Positions 38,903-47,032 of a DNA stretch of 64,000 nucleotides are shown here, piece by piece. Source of the DNA: Thioclava marina (lineage in GTDB: Bacteria > Pseudomonadota > Alphaproteobacteria > Rhodobacterales > Rhodobacteraceae); contig NZ_MPZS01000001.1 in NCBI RefSeq assembly GCF_002020135.1, forward strand, positions 1,550,001-1,614,000. Direction: 5' to 3'. The position numbers and the translations under genes were made by a program. Position 1 is the stretch's first letter, and every line of letters starts with the position of its first letter. Under the pieces are notes generated by a model, which ran no database searches, was not told the origin of the DNA, and saw nothing but the letters and a program-made list of their open reading frames with translations.

Positions 38903-40165
38903 TCACGACCCGTCCCAACCGCGCCCGAGCCGGATTGCATCCGCGCCGAACTTCGCCCGGATCGCATCCTTCGCCCGTTCCGCGCCCGCGCGTCTGCCTG
39001 CCTGCGGATCGAGAAGATCGCCCGCCGGATCGCGCCCGTCCGCTGCCGTGAGGTCCGAAAACCCGATCCCGATCAGCCGGTAGGGCGTGTTTGGGGGGAG
39101 CTTGTCGAACAAGGTCTCGCCCGCCCGGAAGAGCGTATCGGCGAGCTGGCTCGGCTCCTCCAGCCGGGTCTGCCGGGTCACGGTGGTGAAATCGGCGCGT
39201 TTGAGCTTCAGCGTCACCGTGCGCCCGGCCAGATCGCGCGCCTTCATCCGCGCCGAGACCTTCTCGGCCATGTGCCAGAGCTTGCCCATCAGGGTCTCGC
39301 GATCCGAAATATCCTCGTTGAAGGTCGTCTCGTTCGACACCGATTTGATCGGGGTATCGGGTGAGACGCGGCGCGCATCCTGACCGTTCGCCAGTTCGAA
39401 AAGCCGCCGCCCCGAGGCTCCGAACCGATCCTCCATCCGGGCGAGCCCTGCGCGGCGGATATCGGCCAGCGTTCGAATTCCGGCCCGCCCCAGCGCAGCC
39501 CGCGTCGCCGCCCCCACGCCCCAAAGGATCGACACCGGCTTGTCGCGCAGGAAGTCTTCGGTGTCGGCGCGCCCGATCACCGAAAACCCGCGCGGCTTGT
39601 CGAGATCGGAGGCGATCTTGGCGAGGAACTTGTTATGCGACAGCCCGACCGAAGCCGTCACCCCGATTTGCGTCTCGATCTCGCGGGCGAGCCGCGCCAT
39701 CTGCACCGCGGGCGGGGCGTGATGCAGCCGCGCGGTGCCGGTCAGATCGAGGAACGCTTCGTCCAGCGAAAGCGGTTCGATCAGCGGTGTCAGCGCCGCC
39801 ATCTTCTCCCGGATCTCGCGCGAGACGGCGGCGTAATGATCCATGCGCGGCCTGATGATCACCGCCTCGGGGCAGAGCTTGCGCGCCTGAAACATCGGCA
39901 TCGCCGAGCGCACGCCGGAAATCCGCGCGATATAGCAGCAGGTGGTGACCACCCCGCGCGTGCCGCCGCCGACGATCACCGCTTGCGAGGACAGCGCGGG
40001 ATTGTCGCGCTTCTCGACAGACGCATAGAAGCTGTCGCAGTCGATATGCGCAATGGGCAGATCGAAAAGTTCGGGCTGCGCGATCACACGCGCCTTGCCG
40101 CAATTGGGGCAGCGTTTGGGGGCATCATCAAAGGTGCTCAGACAGTCGCGGCAAAGGGCAGGCAT
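38903..40165 (-). CDS. dinB: DNA polymerase IV (DinB) with N-terminal zinc ribbon
   Basis: A 420-aa Y-family translesion polymerase. The catalytic core is intact, with HIDCDSFYASVEKRDNPAL (first Asp), SLDEAFLDLTG (Asp-Glu) and the helix-hairpin-helix and little-finger regions. The N-terminus has an added 35 residues with four cysteines (5, 8, 19, 22) in a CRDC...CPNC arrangement expected to bind zinc. The ATG at 40165 begins just before it; the frame is open further upstream but with no homology. SOS control is plausible, but no LexA box was recognised. Confidence 0.9.
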   Translation of the reverse strand: MPALCRDCLSTFDDAPKRCPNCGKARVIAQPELFDLPIAHIDCDSFYASVEKRDNPALSSQAVIVGGGTRGVVTTCCYIARISGVRSAMPMFQARKLCPEAVIIRPRMDHYAAVSREIREKMAALTPLIEPLSLDEAFLDLTGTARLHHAPPAVQMARLAREIETQIGVTASVGLSHNKFLAKIASDLDKPRGFSVIGRADTEDFLRDKPVSILWGVGAATRAALGRAGIRTLADIRRAGLARMEDRFGASGRRLFELANGQDARRVSPDTPIKSVSNETTFNEDISDRETLMGKLWHMAEKVSARMKARDLAGRTVTLKLKRADFTTVTRQTRLEEPSQLADTLFRAGETLFDKLPPNTPYRLIGIGFSDLTAADGRDPAGDLLDPQAGRRAGAERAKDAIRAKFGADAIRLGRGWDGS

Positions 40166-40200
40166 GGGCTCACATCCGGGAATAGACCCTAGATATCCCT

Positions 40201-40338
40201 TCTTCCTCTTGGCGCAAATATCCCGTGGGGGTGAGGCGGAAGCAGCGGCCTTCCCGTGGAAGGACGCCCGCCGACCGCCCGGAGTGGGAGCGGAGGGCCG
40301 GAATGGCGGCGCCAAGAGGGGGCAGCGCCCCCTCCCCC
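40201..40338 (+). repeat. Dispersed palindromic repeat, copy E (long middle)
   Basis: The head TCTTGGCGCAAATATCCCGT plus GGGGGTGAGG and the closing GGGGGCAGCGCCCCC hairpin match the other copies, but about 90 bases of unrelated sequence separate head and hairpin. It lies between the 3' end of the caspase-like gene and the start of dinB on the same strand. Confidence 0.62.
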
Positions 40339-40341
40339 CGC

Positions 40342-41991
40342 TCACCGAAAGCCGATCGATCCGGCCAGCAGCTGCGCCACCGTCGGCTGGTCGAGATAAC
40401 CGGTCACCGTCAGCCCACCAGCTTTCTGGAAGCGGCGAATCGCGCGGCGGGTGTTGTCGTCGAACACGCCATCGACCTTGCCTGGCTTGAGGCCCATCTG
40501 GGCGAGCCGCTGCTCGACGAGGGACTTCACCACGCTGGGCAGGCCAAGCGCATCCTCGCGGGCCTTCGCAGCCTTGATCGCATCGCTCTCCTGACTTTGT
40601 TGCTGCAACTCGGCGATGCGCGCCTCGGCCTCGGCCTTGAAGGCAGGGTTGGAGCGGCTCGCGAGATAGTCGCGATAGGAGGCGATCGTGTCCGCCTGAC
40701 GCGCGACATCCCAATCGGCACGATCGGCGGCCTGCGCCTCGGCGCGGCGGTCCGCCTCGATCGTGTCGAGCCTTTCCTGCGCAAGCTCGGCAAAGAGCCC
40801 GTCGGGATATTTCTTCAGATAGGCGCGCAGCCCCGCCTCATCGCCAGCCTTGCCGGTCTGCTCCCAATAGGCGCGGTCCTGACGGTCGATTTCGGCCTGA
40901 CGCGCCTCGGCCTCGGCTTTCAGCTCGGCTGCGCGCTTCTCGCCTTGCGCCGAAAGTGCGGTAAGCTGGGCACGGGTGAGATAGCCGGTCGGTTCGAACC
41001 CGCTCGCACGTTGCCAGCGCGTGATCGCCCCGCGCGATCCGGGGCCAAAGATGCCGTCCACGCCCTTCGGATCGAAATCGAGGATCGTCAGGTTCTGTTG
41101 GACTTCGCGGCGCTGATCGCGGGAAAGGTTGAGCGCCGCCTCATCGGCCTTTGCCTGTCGCTCGGGTTCGGCCTTGAGCGTGGCGATCCGGGCACGGGCC
41201 TCGTCAGCATTCGGCCCCCTGGGATAGCGATCGAGATAGAGCTGATAGGCGGTGATGGAATCCTCGGCGCGCGCCATGTCCCAATAGGGAGCAGAAGGAT
41301 CGGCCTGCGGCGTCGCAATCGGTGCAGGCGCATCCTGCGTCCCGGCGGCAAGGAAACTGTAGCTGCCGGGCAGGAAGCCGCTCGCGATCAGACCTTCGGA
41401 TTGCGCCGCGCGCATCAGCGGCGCGCCGGGCTTGACCAGATCCCCCGACATCAGCGAGGCGACCTCCCGGGGGCTGCCGCGCAAGACGGTGACGCCCTGC
41501 GGAATCGCGAGATCACCGATACCGGGTTGCGTCAGACCCCGACCCGTTCCCTCGTCATCCGCGCCCCCCAGCAGCAGCACCGCCTGCCCGGGATGGGAGG
41601 CGAGCACCGACATCACCGCCGAGAGCGGCAGTGCCTCGCTCACAGCCTCGGGCAGAGAGATGTCGCGCATGTCGGTAGGCAGGAACCAGGTCTCTGCGTC
41701 GGTATGGATGAAACGCCCCGAGAGGGCGACGACGATCCGGTCGGCATCCGCCGCACGCGTCACGAAGTCGCGAAAGCGCGCGCGAATCTCGGAAGCATCT
41801 GCGTCATCCTCAGTCAGCACCGAGAAGCCGGCCTGTTGCAAACCGGCCTCGGCCTTGGTCGGCGCATCGGCGCCACGCAGGTCGTCGATCCGGTCGTAAT
41901 TCGCGTTGCCCAGCACCAGCGCAAGATCGGCGGCATTGGCGGGCAATCCCAGCGCCGCAAGTGCGACACCTGTCAGAAGTAGTTTTCGCAT
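40342..41991 (-). CDS. Secreted caspase-fold pseudoenzyme with peptidoglycan-binding domains
   Basis: A 549-aa exported protein. It has a signal peptide (residues 1-21) and a caspase-like domain (22-~190) of the kind that begins ALVLGNANYDRIDDLRGA. The His of the usual SGHG motif is Arg93 (ALSGRFIH), and the DACR catalytic Cys segment is replaced by GGAD at 142-145, so it should be proteolytically dead. Then follow three ~40-aa repeats (YWDMARAEDSITAYQLYLDR type), and two PG_binding_1 domains (DGIFGPGSRGAITRWQ and DGVFDDNTRRAIRRFQ). It probably anchors to peptidoglycan as a scaffold. The ATG at 41991 follows GGAGG. Confidence 0.8.
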   Translation of the reverse strand: MRKLLLTGVALAALGLPANAADLALVLGNANYDRIDDLRGADAPTKAEAGLQQAGFSVLTEDDADASEIRARFRDFVTRAADADRIVVALSGRFIHTDAETWFLPTDMRDISLPEAVSEALPLSAVMSVLASHPGQAVLLLGGADDEGTGRGLTQPGIGDLAIPQGVTVLRGSPREVASLMSGDLVKPGAPLMRAAQSEGLIASGFLPGSYSFLAAGTQDAPAPIATPQADPSAPYWDMARAEDSITAYQLYLDRYPRGPNADEARARIATLKAEPERQAKADEAALNLSRDQRREVQQNLTILDFDPKGVDGIFGPGSRGAITRWQRASGFEPTGYLTRAQLTALSAQGEKRAAELKAEAEARQAEIDRQDRAYWEQTGKAGDEAGLRAYLKKYPDGLFAELAQERLDTIEADRRAEAQAADRADWDVARQADTIASYRDYLASRSNPAFKAEAEARIAELQQQSQESDAIKAAKAREDALGLPSVVKSLVEQRLAQMGLKPGKVDGVFDDNTRRAIRRFQKAGGLTVTGYLDQPTVAQLLAGSIGFR

Positions 41992-42044
41992 GGGGTCCTC
42001 CATCTCTCTCGACGAAGGAACCCGCGATCTACCCTCCCGGTTCC

Positions 42045-43265
42045 TCAGTCGTATTTGCGCTGGTCGTCGATCACCTTGCCATCATTGGGCAGCGAGCCCG
42101 GCGCGACAAGCTCGATCACGCCCTTCATCTTCAAGGCTTCGCGAATGCCGCTGTCGAAGCGTGCGGGATCGGAGGCCTCGGTCTCGATCTGCACGGTCAT
42201 CACGTCCATCTCGCCCTCGCGGGTCGCGACGACCCGGGCCCTGGAAATTTCGGCATGGGCCGCGACGAAGGCGGCGACCTGCTCGGGGCGCACGAACATG
42301 CCCTTGATCTTGGTGGTCTGATCGGCGCGGCCCATCCAGCCCTTGATGCGCATATTGGTGCGACCGCAGGGGCTGATCCCGTCCATCACGGCGGAAAGAT
42401 CGCCTGTCGCGAACCGGATCAGCGGGTAATCCGGGTTGAGCGTGGTTACGACCACTTCGCCAACCTCACCGGGAGCGACCGGGTCACCCGTGCCGGGGCG
42501 GACGATTTCGACGATCACACCTTCGTCCACAATCATCCCCTCCATCGCTGCGCTCTCGTAGGCGATATTGCCCAGATCGGCGGTGGCGTAGCATTGCAGG
42601 CAGGAAATGCCGCGATCCGCATAGCTCTGGCGTAGACTGGGGAAAAGCGCGCCGCCCGAAACGGTCGCCTTGGTGATCTTGAGCCTCTCGCCCATCTCTT
42701 CGGCTTTTTCGAGAATGATACGCAGATAGTCCGGCGTGCCCGCATAGCAGGTGGTGCCGATATCCGCGGCGGCGCGGACTTGCAGCTCTGTCTGGCCGGT
42801 CCCGGCGGGCAGGACGGCGGCGCCCACGGCGCGTGCGGCGTTCTCGAACATCATACCGGCAGGCGTCAGGTGGTAGCCGAAGCAGTTCTGCACGATATCG
42901 CCGGGTCCGACACCTGCGGCATGGGCGAACCGTCCCAGCCGCCACCAATCGCGGCTCACGTCACCGGGCTCGTAGATCGGGCCGGGCGACTGGAAGATAT
43001 GGGCGAACGCATGGGCGGGCTTCGTGGTCAGGCCACCGAAGGGCGGCGCGCCCTTCTGTGCGGCCCCGAGATCGGATTTCCGCAGGACCGGGAGCTTCGC
43101 GAGCGCCGCGCGCGAGGTGACGGAAGACGGATCGACGCCTTCCAGATGTGCCGCGATCCCCGGCGCTCTCATCGCCGCCCCGATCAGCGCGGGAAGGCAT
43201 TCGGCCAGAGAGGCCTCGCGCGCGTCGGCGCTGCGGGTTTCCAACTCGTCGAAATGCTCAACCAT
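42045..43265 (-). CDS. PaaK-like adenylate-forming protein with degenerate P-loop
   Basis: A 406-aa member of the phenylacetate-CoA ligase family, as judged from LPVLRKSDL at ~58, GGALFPSLRQSY, CLQCYATADLG, RFATGDLSAV and GRADQTTKIKGMFVRPEQV. The usual ATP phosphate-binding loop SSGTTGKP is missing: residues 92-101 read QSPGPIYEPG. It may be catalytically altered or act only on an activated partner. It is the last gene of the importer operon that begins with a conventional acyl-CoA synthetase at 50855. Confidence 0.78.
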   Translation of the reverse strand: MVEHFDELETRSADAREASLAECLPALIGAAMRAPGIAAHLEGVDPSSVTSRAALAKLPVLRKSDLGAAQKGAPPFGGLTTKPAHAFAHIFQSPGPIYEPGDVSRDWWRLGRFAHAAGVGPGDIVQNCFGYHLTPAGMMFENAARAVGAAVLPAGTGQTELQVRAAADIGTTCYAGTPDYLRIILEKAEEMGERLKITKATVSGGALFPSLRQSYADRGISCLQCYATADLGNIAYESAAMEGMIVDEGVIVEIVRPGTGDPVAPGEVGEVVVTTLNPDYPLIRFATGDLSAVMDGISPCGRTNMRIKGWMGRADQTTKIKGMFVRPEQVAAFVAAHAEISRARVVATREGEMDVMTVQIETEASDPARFDSGIREALKMKGVIELVAPGSLPNDGKVIDDQRKYD

Positions 43266-43354
43266 CCCTCGACCCTTTCCATTCGGCGGACAGACCGCCC
43301 CCGAGCCGCGCCCAAAATGCTGCGCAGCAATCGTTTAATTTCAATACGTTACGA

Positions 43355-44179
43355 TCACGCCAGCCAACGCTTGCGGCGGCGATAGCTGCGAACGTCCCGG
43401 AAGCTCTTGCGGCCCTCGTCCGACATGCCGAGATAGAATTCCTTCACGTCCGGATTCTCGCGCAGATCAGCCGCGGGGCCGTCCATCACGATGCGGCCCG
43501 ATTCCAGGATATAGCCGTAATGGGCATAGCGCAGCGCGACGTTGGTGTTCTGTTCGGCGAGAAGGAAGGTCACGCCCTCGTTCTCGTTGACCGATTTCAC
43601 GATCTCGAAGATCTGCTCCACCAGCTGCGGCGCGAGACCCATCGAGGGTTCGTCCAGCAGGATCGTCTCGGGGCGGCTCATCAGCGCGCGACCCATCGCG
43701 ACCATCTGCTGCTCCCCGCCCGAGGTATAACCCGCCTGCGATTTGCGGCGCTCCTTCAGGCGCGGGAAGTAATTGTAGACCATCTCGAGATCGGCCTGGA
43801 TCGCGCCACGCCCGTCCTTGCGGGTATAGGCACCGGTCAGCAGATTTTCCTCGACGGTGAGGTGTTCGAAACAGTGACGGCCTTCCATCACCTGGATCAC
43901 GCCCTTGCGCACGAGATCGGCAGGGCTCATTTCCTGCACGCGCTCGCCGCGATAGGTGATCGAGCCTTTGGTGACCTCGCCGCGCTCGGATTTGAGCAGG
44001 TTCGAGACCGCCTTGAGCGTCGTCGTCTTGCCCGCGCCATTGCCGCCCAGCAGCGCGGTGATCCCGCCCTTGGGAACGTTCAGGCTGACCCCCTTCAGCA
44101 CGAGGATGACGTGATTGTAGATCACCTCGATATTGTTGACCTCGAGAAGGGTCGTGTCGGTTTTCGCAGCGTCCAGCAT
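43355..44179 (-). CDS. Liv-type ABC ATPase, LivF-like (second importer)
   Basis: A 274-aa ABC ATPase with Walker A LLGGNGAGKTTT, signature TSGGEQQMVAMGRAL and Walker B ILLDEPSMGLAP. About 25 basic residues extend beyond the usual C-terminus (RDVRSYRRRKRWLA), which is unusual for LivF. It powers the second Liv-type importer. A hairpin precedes it in the gap after the substrate-binding-protein gene. Confidence 0.9.
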   Translation of the reverse strand: MLDAAKTDTTLLEVNNIEVIYNHVILVLKGVSLNVPKGGITALLGGNGAGKTTTLKAVSNLLKSERGEVTKGSITYRGERVQEMSPADLVRKGVIQVMEGRHCFEHLTVEENLLTGAYTRKDGRGAIQADLEMVYNYFPRLKERRKSQAGYTSGGEQQMVAMGRALMSRPETILLDEPSMGLAPQLVEQIFEIVKSVNENEGVTFLLAEQNTNVALRYAHYGYILESGRIVMDGPAADLRENPDVKEFYLGMSDEGRKSFRDVRSYRRRKRWLA

Positions 44180-44202
44180 GGCTTTCTCCGGGGCGTTGGG
44201 GT

Positions 44203-44229
44203 GGCCCCCGGCGCAAGACGCCGGAGGCC
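44203..44229 (-). promoter_or_regulatory. Hairpin between substrate-binding protein and LivF genes
   Basis: An 11-bp stem with one mismatch (GGCCCCCGGCG with CGCCGGAGGCC) and a 5-base loop, without a T-run. Such stem-loops after binding-protein genes stabilise the upstream mRNA and reduce read-through. Confidence 0.6.
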
Positions 44230-44237
44230 GGTTTGGC

Positions 44238-45524
44238 TTAGTTGCACCGCTCTGCGATGTTGTTTTCCTTGGCGAAGGCCGCGGAATCTTCGGCGATCAG
44301 CGGGTCGATCACGCTCGAATCCGCTGAGATCCAGTCCGAAGCGGCGTCCCATTTGCCGTCAGCCGCGTTCCATTTGTACATGAGGCCCGAGCCCGGACCG
44401 CCGTGATCCGCACAGGTCGCCTGGATCGGCTGGGCGAAGTTCGGCAGGCCGAGTTCATTCAGACGCGCCTCGGTCAGGTCGAGCTGTTCGAAACCGTCAC
44501 GCACCTCTGCCGGCGTGACCGCCGAATGACCGTGGATCTCCTGCGCCTTGCGGATCGCTTCGGAGATGATCATCGCCGCATACATGCCGCGCGAATAGAG
44601 CATCGTGCCCACTTCGTCGCCCGCGCCCGCAGCCTTGCCGGCGTCGATCACGTATTTCTGGATGTCACCATAGACCGGGAAGTCCATGCCCGTGCCGTGG
44701 AAGGAAACGGTGGTGTAGCCATCGGCCTTGTCACCAGCCGAGCGCACGTCGTTTTCCGAACCCGACCACCAGATGCCGACGAAGTTCTCCATCGGGAAGC
44801 GGATGTTCACGGCTTCCTGGATCGCGACCTGGTTCATAACGCCCCAGCCATACATGATGACGAAATCGGGTTTCGAGCGACGGACCTGCAGCCATTGCGA
44901 CTTCTGTTCCTGACCCGGATGGTCGACCGGCAGCAATTCGAGTTCGAAACCGTCGCGCTTGGCGAGTTCCTGAAGGGTGCGGATCGGCTCCTTGCCGTAG
45001 GCCGAGTTGTGATAGACCAGAGCGATCTTCTTGCCTTCGAGCGATCCGCCGGCCTTGCCCATCAGGTATTGCTCGATGATCGAGGCGCCGTCCCAGTAGT
45101 TGGCCGGGTAGTTGAAGACCCATTCAAACACCTTGCCGTTCGCCGCCGAGGTGCGGCCATAGCCGGGCGTGTACAGAACATGCCCGTCGGCGGTCACTTT
45201 CGGAATCAGCTGGTAGGTGATGCCGGTCGAGAGCGGGTTATAGGCCAGTGCGCCGTCGCCCTTGGTCGACTCGTAGCATTCCACACCTTTCTCGGTGTTG
45301 TACGCGGTCTCGCATTCCGGCACGCGCACCATCTCGCCGCCGATCCCGCCGTCACGTTCGTTGAGCAGCGTGAAATAGTCGTTGAAGCCATCGGCATAGG
45401 GAATGCCGTTCGCGGCGTAGGGGCCGGTGCGATAGCTGAGGTTCGGCACCACCAGCTCGGCGAAGGCCGGAGCCGTGGTCAGCGTCATCGCCGCCGCGAC
45501 CAGAGCGGTAAAGGTCTTCTTCAT
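44238..45524 (-). CDS. Liv-type periplasmic substrate-binding protein (second importer)
   Basis: A 428-aa exported protein with a Sec signal peptide ending at APAFAE (residue ~22) and the type I periplasmic-binding fold. SYRTGPYAANGIPYADGF and KKIALVYHNSAYGKEP are features of the branch found beside CoA ligases. Four cysteines in the mature part could form disulfides. The ligand is presumably an aromatic or other carboxylic acid, inferred from the two ligase-type genes of the operon. Confidence 0.9.
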   Translation of the reverse strand: MKKTFTALVAAAMTLTTAPAFAELVVPNLSYRTGPYAANGIPYADGFNDYFTLLNERDGGIGGEMVRVPECETAYNTEKGVECYESTKGDGALAYNPLSTGITYQLIPKVTADGHVLYTPGYGRTSAANGKVFEWVFNYPANYWDGASIIEQYLMGKAGGSLEGKKIALVYHNSAYGKEPIRTLQELAKRDGFELELLPVDHPGQEQKSQWLQVRRSKPDFVIMYGWGVMNQVAIQEAVNIRFPMENFVGIWWSGSENDVRSAGDKADGYTTVSFHGTGMDFPVYGDIQKYVIDAGKAAGAGDEVGTMLYSRGMYAAMIISEAIRKAQEIHGHSAVTPAEVRDGFEQLDLTEARLNELGLPNFAQPIQATCADHGGPGSGLMYKWNAADGKWDAASDWISADSSVIDPLIAEDSAAFAKENNIAERCN

Positions 45525-45599
45525 AGAGTTCTCCTCCCAGAGATATCTTCGTTCACGCCGGGCTCGTCCCGGTTCTTGGGGTTGTTGGGCGGCCCCGCC

Positions 45600-46676
45600 T
45601 TAGTGCGGGAAGGGCCAAAGCCGGAGTTTCTCTTTCGCCACGCGCCAGAGCTGCGCGAGGCCATGCGGTTCCGCGATCAGGAAGGTCACGATCAGACCGC
45701 CGACGATCATCAGCTCGATATGAGCGGCCAGATCGGTCGGCCATCCAAGCGTGCCGACGAGCACGTTCTTGAGGAAGACCGGCAGAAGCACGAGGAAGGC
45801 CGCGCCCGCAAACGAACCGAAGATCGAGCCCAGACCGCCGATGATCACCATGAAGAGGATCAGGAAGGATTTCTGGATCCCGAAAGCTTCGCCCACTTCG
45901 GCCGCGCCCAGGTAGACCGCGAAGAACAGCGCGCCTGCGATACCGATGAAGAAGGAGCTGACTGCAAAGGCCGAAAGCTTCGTCGTCAGCGGGTTCACCC
46001 CGATGATCTCGGCCGCGATATCCATGTCGCGGATCGCCATCCATTTGCGCCCCACCGTGCCGCGCGTCAGGTTGCGAGCCACCAGCGCCACGATCGTCAG
46101 CATCACCAGGCAGAACATGTATTTCGCCATCGCCGAGGTCTGCGCACCTGTGACGAACACGCCGAAAACCGTGCGCTCGGGCGCGTTGATCTGACCCGAG
46201 GCCGAGTAGTTGTAGAACCACGGCACCTTGTTGAAGAGCCAGACCAGGAAGAACTGCGCCGCCAGCGTGGCCACCGCGAGGTAGAACCCCTTGATGCGCA
46301 GGCTCGGCAGGCCGAACAGAACCCCGACCGCAGCCGTGATACCGCCCGCGAGAAGGACGTGGATGAAGATCGACACTTCGGGGAAGGCGGTCATCAGCTT
46401 GTAGACGGCATATGCGCCCACAGCCATGAAGCCCCCGGTCCCGAGCGACACCTGCCCCGCATAGCCCACGAGGATGTTCAGACCGATCGCCGCGATGGCG
46501 TAGATCAGGAACGGCACCGCGACCGCGTTCGCCCAGTAATCGTTGATCAGCAGCGGCACGACTCCGAAGGCAATCGCCAGCACCACATAGTAACGCAGCC
46601 GGTCGAACTTGATCGGGAAAGTCTGGCTGTCCTCCCGGTAGGACGTTTTGAAATCACCTGCTTCGCGGTAAAACAT
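45600..46676 (-). CDS. Liv-type ABC permease, LivM-like (second importer)
   Basis: A 358-aa permease with the LivM features IGLNILVGYAGQVSLGTGGF and VGRKWMAIRDMDIAAEIIG, with about ten helices. The N-terminus (MFYREAGDFKTSYREDSQTF) is soluble and typical of this branch. The ATG at 46676 follows GGGAGAGG. It is preceded by a 59-codon ORF on the same strand. Confidence 0.9.
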   Translation of the reverse strand: MFYREAGDFKTSYREDSQTFPIKFDRLRYYVVLAIAFGVVPLLINDYWANAVAVPFLIYAIAAIGLNILVGYAGQVSLGTGGFMAVGAYAVYKLMTAFPEVSIFIHVLLAGGITAAVGVLFGLPSLRIKGFYLAVATLAAQFFLVWLFNKVPWFYNYSASGQINAPERTVFGVFVTGAQTSAMAKYMFCLVMLTIVALVARNLTRGTVGRKWMAIRDMDIAAEIIGVNPLTTKLSAFAVSSFFIGIAGALFFAVYLGAAEVGEAFGIQKSFLILFMVIIGGLGSIFGSFAGAAFLVLLPVFLKNVLVGTLGWPTDLAAHIELMIVGGLIVTFLIAEPHGLAQLWRVAKEKLRLWPFPH

Positions 46677-46716
46677 CAGCCTCTCCCTTTCCCGAGGGAG
46701 AGACGATGTCCTCCCG

Positions 46717-46896
46717 TCAGCAGCCGCGCCGGATCCTGACCCAGGCCCAGAGCCCGGCCCCGGCGCCAAGCGCCGCCAGTGCGATATTCAGTGTTTGCAG
46801 TTGCGTCGGTTCTTCCGGCGGCGCGGCCAGCGCGATCCAGCCGAAGGCCAGCGCGGCCCCCCAGCCGATCGTGAAAACGGTTGCGCAGGTCTTCAT
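46717..46896 (-). CDS. 59-aa two-TM small protein inside the importer operon
   Basis: MKTCATVFTIGWGAALAFGW is followed by a short Pro/Glu loop and a second helix (NIALAALGAGAGLWAWV). GGAGG lies before the ATG at 46896. Its place between the LivH-like and LivM-like genes suggests an auxiliary subunit or an operon-linked small membrane protein. No family is recognised. Confidence 0.6.
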   Translation of the reverse strand: MKTCATVFTIGWGAALAFGWIALAAPPEEPTQLQTLNIALAALGAGAGLWAWVRIRRGC

Positions 46897-46918
46897 CGGT
46901 AACGGTCCTCCCAAAGCT

Positions 46919-46936
46919 CGTCACGGTGTCGTGACG
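46919..46936. promoter_or_regulatory. Inverted repeat CGTCACG-GTGT-CGTGACG
   Basis: A perfect 7-bp inverted repeat with a 4-base spacer, 23 bases upstream of the 59-aa gene. It lies in a 136-base gap inside the operon, which may hold a secondary promoter or an mRNA hairpin. Confidence 0.45.
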
Positions 46937-47032
46937 GCGGGCTCCCTTCCCGTTGACGCCACGACATGTGACAGCTTGTCGCACCCCTGCGCACCGATCA
47001 AGAAATTTCTCTCGCTGCAGTTGCATCATGGC

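Noticed and set aside
44403-46739. A 778-codon open frame on the plus strand antisense to the binding-protein and LivM genes
   Set aside because: Its product is rich in His, Arg and Asp runs with no family features, and the opposite strand holds two clear genes. High GC content leaves such shadow frames open.
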